The notes under the pieces were generated by a model, which saw nothing but the letters and a program-made list of their open reading frames with translations, did no database searches and was not told the origin of the DNA. Position numbers and translations under genes: made by a program. A DNA stretch of 64,000 nt from Microbacterium paraoxydans (lineage in GTDB: Bacteria; Actinomycetota; Actinomycetes; Actinomycetales; Microbacteriaceae). Where the stretch lies: positions 1,426,001 to 1,490,000 of the forward strand of contig NZ_LT629770.1 in the NCBI RefSeq assembly GCF_900105335.1, read 5' to 3'. Of this stretch, positions 7,893 to 16,188 are shown in pieces (the first letter of the stretch is position 1; each line of letters opens with the position of its first letter).

Positions 7893-8744
7893 ATGCCGCC
7901 GCTTGACCGCCTCACCCCGCTGCTCGACCGCTTCCGGGTGCGCAGCCGCCTGTTCCACACCGGACCCCTGTGCGGGACCACGGTCTTCGCCGCGAGTGCG
8001 GGCCACGGTTTCCTTCACGTGCTGCGTCGCGGCGAGATGGAGGTGACGCACCAGCGCCCGGGCGGCGGCATCGAGCGCGAGACGATCACCCGCCCCAGCC
8101 TGCTGTTCTTCCCCCGCCCCATCGATCACACCTTCCTCAACGCCCCGACCGAGGAGTCCGACTTCGCCTGCGCGACGATCGACTTCGACGGCGGAGCGAC
8201 GCATCCGCTCGTCCGCACCCTCCCGTCCGTGATCGTCCTTCCGCTCGACGAGGTGTCCACCCTCGGCCCAGCACTCGACCTCCTGTTCGCCGAGGTCGAC
8301 AACGTGCGCTGCGGGCGCCCCCTCCTGGCCGACCGCATGTTCGAGGTCGTCCTCATCCAGCTTCTGCGCTGGATGCTCGATCACTCCGGTGATCTGGCCC
8401 TGCCGCCGGGGCTGCTGCCCGGCCTGGCCGACGAGCGCCTCGCCCCGGCCCTCGTGGCGATGCACGAGGCGCCCGGCGAACCGTGGACGCTCGACTCCCT
8501 CGCGCGGACCGCAACGATGTCGCGCAGCGCCTTCGCGGCGCGCTTCAAGGACGTCGTGGGCCGCGCCCCAGGGGACTACCTCACCGAGTGGCGCCTCACG
8601 ATCGCTCAGGAGCAGCTCCGCGCGGGGATGTCGGTGAGCGCTGTCGCCGCCGACCTCGGCTATGCGAGCGCCTCTGCCTTCTCCCGGGCGTTCACCCAGC
8701 GTCTCGGCCGCTCGCCGCGCGCCTGGCTCGGCCTCGCCGCCTGA
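7893..8744 (+). CDS. AraC family transcriptional regulator with cupin sensor domain
   Basis: A 283-residue regulator. The N-terminal part (about 1-170) is a cupin-type ligand domain (LCGTTVFAASAGHGFLHVLRRGEMEV). The C-terminal 100 residues carry two AraC helix-turn-helices (LDSLARTATMSRSAFAARFKDVVG and VSAVAADLGYASASAFSRAFTQRLGRSPRAW). This AraC/cupin_6 class often controls a neighbouring oxidoreductase or AhpD gene in response to small electrophiles. The 124-bp divergent region to the AhpD-like gene is relatively AT-rich and is the probable regulatory site. Confidence 0.93.
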   Translation: MPPLDRLTPLLDRFRVRSRLFHTGPLCGTTVFAASAGHGFLHVLRRGEMEVTHQRPGGGIERETITRPSLLFFPRPIDHTFLNAPTEESDFACATIDFDGGATHPLVRTLPSVIVLPLDEVSTLGPALDLLFAEVDNVRCGRPLLADRMFEVVLIQLLRWMLDHSGDLALPPGLLPGLADERLAPALVAMHEAPGEPWTLDSLARTATMSRSAFAARFKDVVGRAPGDYLTEWRLTIAQEQLRAGMSVSAVAADLGYASASAFSRAFTQRLGRSPRAWLGLAA

Positions 8745-8746
8745 AG

Positions 8747-9859
8747 TCAGCCGCCGGCCGACATCACCGCCGCGACCCCCGTCACGATCCGGTCGAGATC
8801 GCCGGCCGTGAGCGAAGGGTGCACGGGGAGGGAGAGCACCTCCTGCGCCGCGCGTTCCGTCTCCGGCAGCTCATCGGTCGGAGCGAAGCGCGCCAGCGAG
8901 GGCAGCCGATGGTTCGGGATCGGGTAGTAGACGCCGGAACCCACCCCGTGCTCATCGCGGAGAGCGTCGCGTACCCGGTCGCGCTCCCCCGCGGCGATCC
9001 GCACCGTGTACTGGTGGTAGACGTGCTCGGCGCCCTCCGCGACCGCGGGCACCGTGAGCCCGTCGATGCCGGCGAGCGCGGCGTCGAGGAACGCGGCGTT
9101 CCCCTGTCGCCGCCGGGTCCAGGCGGCGACCCGCCCGAGCTGCACCCGACCGACCGCGGCATGCACCTCGCTCATCCGGTTGTTGTAGCCGACGACCTCG
9201 TTCGCGTACTGCGTCTCCATGCCCTGGTTGCGGAGCAGACGGATACGGCGCGCCACCTGCTCGTCCGCACAGGACACCATGCCGCCCTCGATCGCCGTCA
9301 TGTTCTTCGTCGGATAGAGGCTGAACATGCCGAACGTGCCGATGGTCCCCGCCGGCCTCCCTCGCCACGCAGCGCCGTGGGCCTGCGCAGCATCTTCGTA
9401 GATGGCGAGACCGTGGTCGTTGGCGACCTCCTCGATACCGTCCACGAGGAACGGGTGCCCGTACAGATGCACGGGCATGACGCCCTTCGTGCGGGCGGTG
9501 ACCGCGGCACGGACCCGGGTCGGATCCAGCGTGAAGTGCGTCGGTTCGATGTCGACGAACACCGGCGTCGCTCCGGCCAGCACCACGGAGTTCGCGACCG
9601 CCGCGAAGGTGAAGGACGGCACGATCACCTCGTCGCCCGGCCCCACACCGGCGGCGAGCAGCCCCAGGAGCTGCCCGCTCGTCCCGGAGTTGACCGCGAC
9701 GGTGGTGCGACCCTCCACGAACCGGGTCGCGAACTCGCGCTCGAACGCCGCCACCTCGGGGCCCTGCGCGAGCATCCCGCTGCGGAGCACCCGTTCGACG
9801 GCTGCCACCTCGTCGTCGCCGATGAGCGGCGCGGCGGCCGGGATGAAGTCCTTCTGCAT
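8747..9859 (-). CDS. DegT/DnrJ/EryC1/StrS family aminotransferase
   Basis: A 370-residue PLP-dependent sugar aminotransferase-type protein. It contains NSGTSGQLLGLLAAGVGPGDEVIVPSFTF, the EDAAQAHGA motif, and the PLP Lys in SLYPTKNMTAIEGG. A YYPIPNHRLPSL segment lies near the C-terminus. These enzymes transaminate keto-sugar nucleotides such as 4-keto-6-deoxy-hexoses for glycan modification. I chose the ATG at 9859 (MQKDFIP), preceded by GAAGGG, because the longer frame would run through the tRNA gene. It stands alone without other sugar genes. It is convergent with the araC-type gene, two bases apart. Confidence 0.9.
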   Translation of the reverse strand: MQKDFIPAAAPLIGDDEVAAVERVLRSGMLAQGPEVAAFEREFATRFVEGRTTVAVNSGTSGQLLGLLAAGVGPGDEVIVPSFTFAAVANSVVLAGATPVFVDIEPTHFTLDPTRVRAAVTARTKGVMPVHLYGHPFLVDGIEEVANDHGLAIYEDAAQAHGAAWRGRPAGTIGTFGMFSLYPTKNMTAIEGGMVSCADEQVARRIRLLRNQGMETQYANEVVGYNNRMSEVHAAVGRVQLGRVAAWTRRRQGNAAFLDAALAGIDGLTVPAVAEGAEHVYHQYTVRIAAGERDRVRDALRDEHGVGSGVYYPIPNHRLPSLARFAPTDELPETERAAQEVLSLPVHPSLTAGDLDRIVTGVAAVMSAGG

Positions 9860-9903
9860 GGAGATGCCCTTCGTCGGGAACGGCTCGTCGAGAGCCGGAT
9901 CGG

Positions 9904-9974
9904 AGGTGGAGGCAGGAATCGAACCTGCGTACACGGTCTTGCGGACCGCGACCTGGCCACTCGGTCACTCCACC
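9904..9974 (-). tRNA. tRNA-Cys (anticodon GCA)
   Basis: Read on the minus strand it folds as a complete cloverleaf. The acceptor stem is GGTGGAG/CTCCACC and the discriminator is T. The D-arm has GAGTGG, the anticodon stem GCGGT/ACCGT encloses loop CCGCAAG (anticodon GCA), and the T-arm is GCAGG-TTCGAAT-CCTGC. The 71-base gene has no encoded CCA. It lies between two aminotransferase genes. Confidence 0.95.
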
Positions 9975-9987
9975 GGGTCAGGTGTCC

Positions 9988-11235
9988 TCACGCGCCGGGC
10001 GGCGAGTACCCCTGCAGGAAGCGGCCGAAGCGCTGCACCGCATCGACCAGGGTCTCCGTCTCGGGCAGGAAGGCGATGCGCACGTGGTCGGTGTCGGCGC
10101 CGTTGAAGGCGCGACCGTGCACGAGGAGGATGCGTTCCGCATCGAGGAAGTCGAGGACCAGGCGCTCGTCGTCACGGATGCCGTACACCTCAGGGTCGAG
10201 GCGGGGGAAGAGGTAGAGCCCCCCGCCCGCCTCGTGAACGTCGACGCCGGGGATCGCGCGGAGCGCCGCCGTGGCGGCGTCGCGTTGCGCCGTCAGCCGC
10301 CCGTCCGCCGAGACGAGCGCATCGAGCGACGTGTCGTGCTCCAGAGCCGCCGTGATCGCATGCTGCGCGGGCACGGACGCGCACATCCGCATCGACGCGA
10401 GCAGCCGCAGACCGGAGAGGAACGGATCGTCCGCAGCGAACCCGGTCGTCAGCGCCCAGGCGGCCCGGTACCCGGCGACGCGATGGGTCTTGGACAGTCC
10501 GGCGAAGGTGACGCAGGGCACATCGGGGGCGACCTGGGCAGTGGAGACGTGCGTGAATCCGGGGTACACGACCCGGTCGTAGATCTCGTCCGAGAGCAGC
10601 AGCAGACCGTGGCGACGGGCCAGCTCCGCGATGCCCTCCAGCGTCTCCCTGGGGTACACGGCGCCGGTCGGGTTGTTCGGATTGATGACGACGACAGCGA
10701 CGGTCCGGGGGCCGATCGCAGCCGCCATGGCGTCGAGGTCCGGAAGCCACCCTGCCTCCTCCACACAGGGGTAATGCACGGGCTCACCCCCGGCGAGGAC
10801 GGTCGATGCGGTCCACAGCGGATAGTCGGGACTCGGGATCAGGACTTCGTCGCCCGGCTCCAGCAGTGCCTGCAGCGTGAGGCCCACCAGCTCGGACACG
10901 CCGTTGCCGACGGTCACCGCCTCGATTCCGAGGGACGGGAACCCTGCCCGCCGCGCGTAGTGCGCGCGGATCGCCTCCCTCGTCTCCGGCAGCCCCGGGG
11001 ATTCCGAGTATCCGTGGGCATGCGGGAGCGCCTCGCGGAGAGCTTCCACGATCACCGGCGGCGCCTCGAACCCGAACGGCGCCGGGTTGCCGATGTTCAG
11101 GCGCAGGATCCGTTCTCCGCGGGACTCCAGCTCGGCGGCACGCGCGGCGACCGGGCCCCGCAGGTCGTAGAGCACGCCGTCGAGACGCGAGGATCGCCCG
11201 ACCCGGAACGCGGTCCCGGCATCTCCGGTCGTCAT
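9988..11235 (-). CDS. PLP-dependent aminotransferase (alanine transaminase AlaA-like)
   Basis: A 415-residue fold-type I, class I/II aminotransferase. The order of motifs is RLNIGNPAPFGFEAP, GYSESPGLPETREAI, VINPNNPTGAVY, LLLLSDEIYDRVVY and the PLP Lys in FAGLSKTHRVAGYRAAW. This is close to AlaA/AlaT enzymes that convert glutamate plus pyruvate to alanine plus 2-oxoglutarate. The ATG overlaps the stop of the upstream mocR gene (ATGA), so both form one operon from the mocR promoter. An aminotransferase co-expressed with a MocR regulator fits control of PLP-dependent amine metabolism. Exact substrate is not certain. Confidence 0.9.
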   Translation of the reverse strand: MTTGDAGTAFRVGRSSRLDGVLYDLRGPVAARAAELESRGERILRLNIGNPAPFGFEAPPVIVEALREALPHAHGYSESPGLPETREAIRAHYARRAGFPSLGIEAVTVGNGVSELVGLTLQALLEPGDEVLIPSPDYPLWTASTVLAGGEPVHYPCVEEAGWLPDLDAMAAAIGPRTVAVVVINPNNPTGAVYPRETLEGIAELARRHGLLLLSDEIYDRVVYPGFTHVSTAQVAPDVPCVTFAGLSKTHRVAGYRAAWALTTGFAADDPFLSGLRLLASMRMCASVPAQHAITAALEHDTSLDALVSADGRLTAQRDAATAALRAIPGVDVHEAGGGLYLFPRLDPEVYGIRDDERLVLDFLDAERILLVHGRAFNGADTDHVRIAFLPETETLVDAVQRFGRFLQGYSPPGA

Positions 11236-12587
11236 CCGTCCCCCTCGGCCGGTGCCGGGCCGGAGGCGGCGGCCACGTCGTCGGCCAGGCGTCGCAGGTC
11301 GGCGTCATCGAGGTCGTGCACGGTCAGCCGCAGATGGTGTCCACTGGCGGATTCGTCCTCCAGCGCGAACTCCGACCCTGGTCGCACGAGCCATCCGCGG
11401 TGCGCGAGCCGCGCGGCGACGACCCCCGCATCCTCGCGGACGTCGACCCACACGTTCAACCCGCTCTCCGCAGCGACGTCCAGCCCTCGAGCGGACGCGA
11501 GCGCGGCGAAGGACCTGTTGCGCGCGGCGTACCGGGCGCCTGCCTCCGCGACCAGCCGGTGCACTCCCTCGTCGCGCAGCATCGTCGCCGCGAGCTGCTG
11601 CATGACATGGCTCACCCACATGGTGCCGGGACTGAGCCTGAGGGCAAGGCGCTCAGCGGTGACCGGATCGGACGCCGTGAGGGCCAACCGCATGTCAGGG
11701 CCGAGGAACTTGGAGACCGACCGCACCAGCGCCCAGCGTTCCTGGGCCGGCCCGATGATGGTGGCGTACGGGGTCGGGGAGAGCAGCGAGAAGTGGTCGT
11801 CCTCGATCACCAGCACGTGGGGGTGCGGAGCGAGCACCTCGCGGAGCTCCTCGGCGCGGGAGGGAGTGATGCTGGCCCCGGTGGGGTTGTGGGCGCGAGG
11901 CGTGCAGACGATCGCGCGCACGCCGCTCTCCAGGGCCTCACGGACGCCCTCCACCGTCATCCCCTCCTCGTCGACCGGTATCGCGACCGGGGCGTAGCCG
12001 GCCAACCGCGCGGTCTGGATGCTGGACAGGAAGCACGGATCCTCCAGGCCCACCCGGTCGCCGTGCACGAGCGTCTGGGCGAGCAGGCGCTCCACCGCGT
12101 CGACCGCGCCCGCGGTGACCGAGAGCCGGAAGGGACGAGGCTGATCCTCCGCGATCCATCGTGTCGCCCACTCGGCGAGCTCGGCATCGATGACGGATTC
12201 GCCGTAGAGGACGGGATGGGGACGCACGGTCGCGAGAGCCGCGACGAGGTCGGGGAGCAAGGCGGCCTGCGGGTTGCCGTTGGCGATGTCGCGGAGTGCC
12301 GTTCCGGGCGTGAAGCCCTCATCCGGCGTGGCTGCAGGGCCGAGCACGGTCGTGCCGGTGCGCCCGCCGGTGGTGGCGATGCGCGCCGTCACGAGGGAGC
12401 GATAGGCGGCGAGCACGGTGTTGCGATTCACGCCCAGCCGCTCGGCGAGAGTGCGGACCGGCGGCAGACGGTCCCCCGCGACGAGCGTCCCCCGCTCGAC
12501 GAGGTCGCGCACGCTCTCGGAGATCTCGGCGGCGGTGACTCCGCTGATCGCATCGGTCTCGCCGTCTCTGCTCTCCGCCGTGCCCAT
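11232..12587 (-). CDS. MocR/GabR-type transcriptional regulator (GntR wHTH + aminotransferase domain)
   Basis: A 451-residue two-domain regulator. Residues about 15-85 are a GntR winged helix (LPPVRTLAERLGVNRNTVLAAYRSL). Residues 100-445 are a fold-type I aminotransferase domain with PRAHNPTG, IEDDHFS and a PLP Lys at about 293 (SVSKFLGPDMRLA). MocR proteins sense PLP or amine-PLP adducts and often control vitamin B6 or GABA genes. Expression is very probably leaderless: TTGACA, 17 bases, TACCGT, six bases, ATG. The -35 lies within a long palindrome whose core also precedes yggS/gabT and HAD/GATase. This suggests autoregulation and a small regulon. Confidence 0.93.
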   Translation of the reverse strand: MGTAESRDGETDAISGVTAAEISESVRDLVERGTLVAGDRLPPVRTLAERLGVNRNTVLAAYRSLVTARIATTGGRTGTTVLGPAATPDEGFTPGTALRDIANGNPQAALLPDLVAALATVRPHPVLYGESVIDAELAEWATRWIAEDQPRPFRLSVTAGAVDAVERLLAQTLVHGDRVGLEDPCFLSSIQTARLAGYAPVAIPVDEEGMTVEGVREALESGVRAIVCTPRAHNPTGASITPSRAEELREVLAPHPHVLVIEDDHFSLLSPTPYATIIGPAQERWALVRSVSKFLGPDMRLALTASDPVTAERLALRLSPGTMWVSHVMQQLAATMLRDEGVHRLVAEAGARYAARNRSFAALASARGLDVAAESGLNVWVDVREDAGVVAARLAHRGWLVRPGSEFALEDESASGHHLRLTVHDLDDADLRRLADDVAAASGPAPAEGDG

Positions 12588-12593
12588 GACTCG

Positions 12594-12636
12594 ACGGTAG
12601 GGGAGATTTTGACCTATGTCAAAATCTCCCCTACCG
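12594..12636. promoter_or_regulatory. mocR promoter with perfect 19-bp-arm palindrome
   Basis: Bases 12595-12613 and 12618-12636 are perfect inverted repeats separated by CTAT; the core is TTTTGAC-CTAT-GTCAAAA. On the minus strand TTGACA (12622-12617), a 17-base spacer and TACCGT (12599-12594) form a near-ideal promoter six bases before the mocR ATG. The palindrome begins two bases from the stop codon of the preceding 49-residue gene, so it may also fold as its terminator. Confidence 0.78.
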
Positions 12637-12637
12637 C

Positions 12638-12787
12638 TCAGGGACGGTCGTCGACCTCCACGCCGTCCTCGATCTCCTCCGGCTCCAGATCGGTCACGTC
12701 GACCTCCGGCGCGTCGCCGTCGCCGTTGTTCGCGGTCGGGGGCTCCCCGTGGAATCCGGTCGTCTCGTCCTGTCGCGGATCGGTCAT
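12638..12787 (-). CDS. Small acidic protein of unknown function
   Basis: A 49-residue, strongly acidic protein (MTDPRQDETTG... ending VEVDDRP) without hydrophobic segments, probably disordered. The start is supported by a perfect Shine-Dalgarno (GAGGAGG, eight bases before ATG). It has a similar character to the small proteins at 20205-20369 and 22400-22606. No family is recognised. It lies upstream of mocR in the same orientation, separated by the mocR operator palindrome. Confidence 0.7.
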   Translation of the reverse strand: MTDPRQDETTGFHGEPPTANNGDGDAPEVDVTDLEPEEIEDGVEVDDRP

Positions 12788-12982
12788 GCTGCCTCCTCGG
12801 TCGATGGGGTTCCATGATCTCCGCACCGTCCCGCGGCGGCGAGAACCTTGACAATGCCGGCTCCTCCCGCTCCCTGCGCACGCAGGCGGAGTCCAGGGAA
12901 GGGCGATACCGTGCAGAGGCGACGTCCGCTCCGATGGACCCGCTCTCCGCACGATCACCGCGATCCCCCGACAGAGGACACG

Positions 12983-13672
12983 ATGACCCCCGGCACCCTG
13001 CCCCTCGCCGCTTCCGCCCCCGGTTACGACGGCTTCATCGGCTGGGTGCTCAGCCTCATCGAGACCCTCGGCGAGGTCGGTGTCGGTCTCGCGGTGCTCA
13101 TCGAGACGTTCGTCCCCCCGATCCCGTCCGAGGCGATCCTGCCCGCGGCGGGCTTCCTCGCCTACGACGGCCGGATGAACGCCTGGGGCGCCTGGGCCGC
13201 AGCCACCATCGGCGGGCTCGTCGGTGCGTGGCTCTGGTACGCGCTCGGCGCCGCGGTCGGCCGGGACCGCACCCGACGCATCGTCGGACGCATCCCCCTC
13301 CTCGACCACGACGACTTCGACAAGGCGGAGGCGTTCTTCGCGCGCTGGGGCGGCGGCGCGGTGCTGTTCGGCCGCTGCGTGCCCCTCGTGCGCTCCTTCA
13401 TCTCGATCCCGGCAGGGATCGAGCGCATGGCCCTGTGGAAGTTCACGATGTACACCCTGGTCGGCTCGGCGGTCTGGAACGGCATCTGGATCGGCCTCGG
13501 CTTCGCCTTCGGCCCCGCCATCCGGCCGATCCTCGAGCAGTGGAGCGGTGTGATCTCCGACGTGGTCGTCGGCCTGCTCATCCTGCTGCTCCTGGTGTTC
13601 ATTGCGCTGCGCATCCGCCGCCGCGTGCGGGAGGCCGCGGCACGGCGCGCCGAGGACAACGGGTCCGCCTGA
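12983..13672 (+). CDS. DedA family membrane protein
   Basis: A 229-residue integral membrane protein of the DedA/SNARE-associated (VTT) family. It contains the hallmark ETFVPPIPSEAILPAAGFLAY, the conserved GxxxG region GGLVGAWLWYALGAAVGR, and the re-entrant-loop motif FGRCVPLVRSFISIPAGIERM with its conserved Arg and Pro. A C-terminal helix and basic tail follow. DedA proteins act in undecaprenyl-phosphate or phospholipid flipping and envelope homeostasis. The ATG at 12983 is chosen because AGAGGA lies at the right distance; upstream frame extension is not membrane-like. Confidence 0.93.
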   Translation: MTPGTLPLAASAPGYDGFIGWVLSLIETLGEVGVGLAVLIETFVPPIPSEAILPAAGFLAYDGRMNAWGAWAAATIGGLVGAWLWYALGAAVGRDRTRRIVGRIPLLDHDDFDKAEAFFARWGGGAVLFGRCVPLVRSFISIPAGIERMALWKFTMYTLVGSAVWNGIWIGLGFAFGPAIRPILEQWSGVISDVVVGLLILLLLVFIALRIRRRVREAAARRAEDNGSA

Positions 13673-13715
13673 GATACGGCCACCTGATGTCGGCGGGCCG
13701 GGGCACGATGGAGGC

Positions 13716-14501
13716 ATGACGGACGGCTACGACCCCGGTTTCCTCGGCATCCCGCTCCCGCTCCCCGTGCCTCCGATGGCGGTGCGCACCCTGCCGGCTC
13801 CGCGGTTCACGGTGCTGCTGGACCCGGAGCGGCGGCTCGCCGCGGTGACGGCCGTCACCATCGACGGCGCCCGCCTGCGGGACCTCCCCCGGACAGGTGA
13901 GTGGCGCCTCGATCACCGGATACCGGCGGAGGAGCAGGCGGGGCCCGCCGTGTACGGCCGGAACGACCTCGACCGCGGGCATCTCGTGCGCCGCCGCGAT
14001 CCGGGCTGGGGCGAGCTCGCCGACGCCCGCGCGGCCATGGAGGCGACCTTCACGTACCCCAACGCCGCCCCGCAGGCCGCCGTGTTCAACCAGTCGAAAG
14101 ACCTCTGGCTCGGACTGGAGGATCACGTGCTCGCGTATGCGGAGACCACCGCGCAGCGCCTCACGGTGTTCACCGCCCCCGTGCTCGACGACACCGACCC
14201 CCCGTACCGCGGCATCCGCGTCCCCCTCCGGTACTGGAAGATCGCGGCCTGGAATGCCGAGGGCCGACTCGCCGCCGCCGCGTTCCTCCTCGATCAGACC
14301 GAACTCGTCGACACCCGGGAGGGTGCCCTCGCCGTCGCGTCGCTCGGAGCCTTCCGCACGTTCCAGGTGCCGGTCTCCGAGATCACCGCCCTCACCGGAG
14401 TCGACCTCGGCCCGCTGCCCGACGCCGACGTCCTCCCCCGACGCGGGATCCGCGAGACCGGATGGCGCCCGCTGCACACGGCCGACGACATCGTCGTGTG
14501 A
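13716..14501 (+). CDS. DNA/RNA non-specific endonuclease (NUC/ENDO_G-like)
   Basis: A 261-residue protein with the beta-beta-alpha-Me nuclease signature. YGRNDLDRGHLVRRRDPGWG contains the DRGH catalytic His, and downstream NQSKDLWLGLEDHV supplies the metal-binding Asn. Such enzymes cleave single- and double-stranded nucleic acids with Mg2+. There is no obvious signal peptide although most relatives are secreted, so location is unclear. The start is six bases after a CACGAT element, fitting the leaderless pattern seen elsewhere. It is convergent with the Old Yellow Enzyme gene. Confidence 0.9.
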   Translation: MTDGYDPGFLGIPLPLPVPPMAVRTLPAPRFTVLLDPERRLAAVTAVTIDGARLRDLPRTGEWRLDHRIPAEEQAGPAVYGRNDLDRGHLVRRRDPGWGELADARAAMEATFTYPNAAPQAAVFNQSKDLWLGLEDHVLAYAETTAQRLTVFTAPVLDDTDPPYRGIRVPLRYWKIAAWNAEGRLAAAAFLLDQTELVDTREGALAVASLGAFRTFQVPVSEITALTGVDLGPLPDADVLPRRGIRETGWRPLHTADDIVV

Positions 14502-14517
14502 CAGCGGGCGCTCCGCA

Positions 14518-15606
14518 TCACTCGCCGGCGCGCGCGACCTCCAGCGAGGGGTAGTCGATGTAGCCCTCGGCGGTCGAACCGTAGAACAGCTCCGGGCGCG
14601 GTTCGTTCAGCTCGGCCCCGGTCCGCCAGCGCTCCACGAGGTCGGGGTTGGCGATGACGGGACGCCCGGCCGCGACCGCGTCCGCCCAGTCCTCGGCCAC
14701 CAGCTCCTCGGCCGTCGCACGGGTGGTCTCGACGCCGAAGCCGGTGTTGACGATGAGCGGAGCGCCCGCCGCCCGGCGGATGGCCTGGACGAGCTCTCCG
14801 GCGGGCTCGGGGTGCAGCACATCGACGAAGGCCAGCCCCAGAGGCGCGAGCCCTTCGGCGAGCGCGGTGTAGGTCGCGAGGACGTCGGCCGCATCGTCCT
14901 CGATGACACCCTGGATGCCGTGGGCCGGCGAGAGGCGGATCCCGGTGCGGTCGGCACCCACGGCTGCCGCGACCGCCGCGGTCACCTCGACCGCGAAGCG
15001 CGCACGGTTCTCCGGCGAGCCGCCGTACTGGTCGTCGCGGACGTTGGACACGGGAGACAGGAACTCGTGGACGAGGTAACCGTTGGCGCCGTGCACCTCG
15101 ACGCCGTCGAAGCCGGCCGCGATCGCGTTGCGCGCAGCCTGGACGAACTGCTCGACGACCACCGGGATCTCGTCGAGGGTGAGGGCGTGCGCGACGGGCA
15201 GGTCGGCCTTGCCCTTGAGGGTGCGCGTCTGCCCTGGTGCCGCCAGGGCGCTCGGCGCGACGACGCGGGGCTCGCCCGAGATGTCCGGGTGCCCGACACG
15301 ACCGCCGTGCATGAGCTGCATGACGATGGTGCCGCCCTCGGCGTGCACGGCGTCGGCCACACGACGCCATCCGTCGATCTGCGCGGGGGTCACGATTCCC
15401 GGCTGCCCGGGGTACGACTTGCCCTCGAGGACGGGCCAGACGCCCTCGGAGATGATGAGCCCCTGTCCCGCGCGCTGACGGTAGTACTCCTCGATGATCG
15501 CGGTCGGCACGCCGTCGGCGTCCGCACGCGTGCGGGTGAGCGGCGCCATGACGACGCGGTTGGACAGGTGCAGCGAGCCGAAGTCGGCGGAGTCGTAGAG
15601 AGTCAC
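14518..15606 (-). CDS. Old Yellow Enzyme family alkene reductase (NemA-like)
   Basis: A 362-residue FMN-dependent ene-reductase. It contains LSNRVVMAPLTRTRA (FMN binding), QLMHGGRVGHPD, EVHGANGYLVHEFLSPVSNVRDDQYGGSPENRARF with the catalytic Tyr, and a C-terminal VNTGF...GRPVIANPDLVERW FMN-phosphate site. Such enzymes reduce activated C=C bonds, quinones and nitro compounds with NAD(P)H. The start is the GTG at 15606 (VTLYDSADF), chosen by family length; no strong Shine-Dalgarno is seen. The upstream MarR gene is co-directional and a plausible regulator. Confidence 0.93.
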   Translation of the reverse strand: MTLYDSADFGSLHLSNRVVMAPLTRTRADADGVPTAIIEEYYRQRAGQGLIISEGVWPVLEGKSYPGQPGIVTPAQIDGWRRVADAVHAEGGTIVMQLMHGGRVGHPDISGEPRVVAPSALAAPGQTRTLKGKADLPVAHALTLDEIPVVVEQFVQAARNAIAAGFDGVEVHGANGYLVHEFLSPVSNVRDDQYGGSPENRARFAVEVTAAVAAAVGADRTGIRLSPAHGIQGVIEDDAADVLATYTALAEGLAPLGLAFVDVLHPEPAGELVQAIRRAAGAPLIVNTGFGVETTRATAEELVAEDWADAVAAGRPVIANPDLVERWRTGAELNEPRPELFYGSTAEGYIDYPSLEVARAGE

Positions 15607-15668
15607 AGAGGGACCAAGGACGCGGCCGGCCGCTGTATTCCCGTGAATCGACCAGGTGTTCCGGTGTA

Positions 15669-16136
15669 TCAACCGCCCAGATCGGCGACGAGGTTCGCGA
15701 AGTGGTCGAGGTCGGCGGCCGTCCAGCCGCGCAGGCGCTCGCCGATGCGCCCCTCGTACCGGGAGCGGGCGAGAGCGACGCGCTCCTCGGCCAGCGGGGT
15801 CGCCACCAGGACTCGGGCGCGGCGGTCTTCCGGATCCGGGATGCTCTCGACGAGCCCGAGCTGCTCGAGCTGGCGCACCTGCCGGCTCACGGCGGACTTG
15901 TCCGTCTGCAGGCGCTCGATGAGGGCTCCCGCCGAGGTCGCCCGTCCGGCGAGGATCGAGGTCAGGACCTGGTACCCGAGCGGCTGGAGGTCCGGATGCA
16001 CGGTGGCGGCAGCCTCGCGCCACCCGACGCGGATGCGGGCGAACAGACGGCCGAGCTCATGCTCGACGCGGGCGACCGCCTGGTCGAGATCGTCGAGGAG
16101 AGCGTCGTCGGCAGGATCGTCGGACGAGGCGCTCAT
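15669..16136 (-). CDS. MarR family transcriptional regulator
   Basis: A 155-residue MarR protein. The winged helix has SAGALIERLQTDKSAVSRQVRQLEQLGLVES followed by the wing DPEDRRARVLVATP. It is a clear paralogue of the MarR gene immediately upstream (DKS(A/V)VSRQVR in both). Sixty-two bases separate it from the ene-reductase gene, which it may repress. A strong hairpin between the two marR genes suggests it has its own promoter. Confidence 0.92.
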   Translation of the reverse strand: MSASSDDPADDALLDDLDQAVARVEHELGRLFARIRVGWREAAATVHPDLQPLGYQVLTSILAGRATSAGALIERLQTDKSAVSRQVRQLEQLGLVESIPDPEDRRARVLVATPLAEERVALARSRYEGRIGERLRGWTAADLDHFANLVADLGG

Positions 16137-16150
16137 ATCGCCAGTGTACG

Positions 16151-16188
16151 GCGAAGCCCCGCGACCGCAGGCGGTCGCGGGGCTTCGC
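16151..16188 (-). terminator. Strong hairpin after efflux pump-marR operon
   Basis: Perfect 18-bp arms (16151-16168 and 16171-16188) with a two-base spacer, directly after the marR stop codon (16191-16189). There is no T-tract. It should separate the pump-marR operon from the second marR gene. Confidence 0.75.

Noticed and set aside
9860-9934. Longer N-terminus for the DegT aminotransferase
   Set aside because: The extension is encoded within the tRNA-Cys gene; ATG 9859 has a ribosome-binding site and matches the family length.
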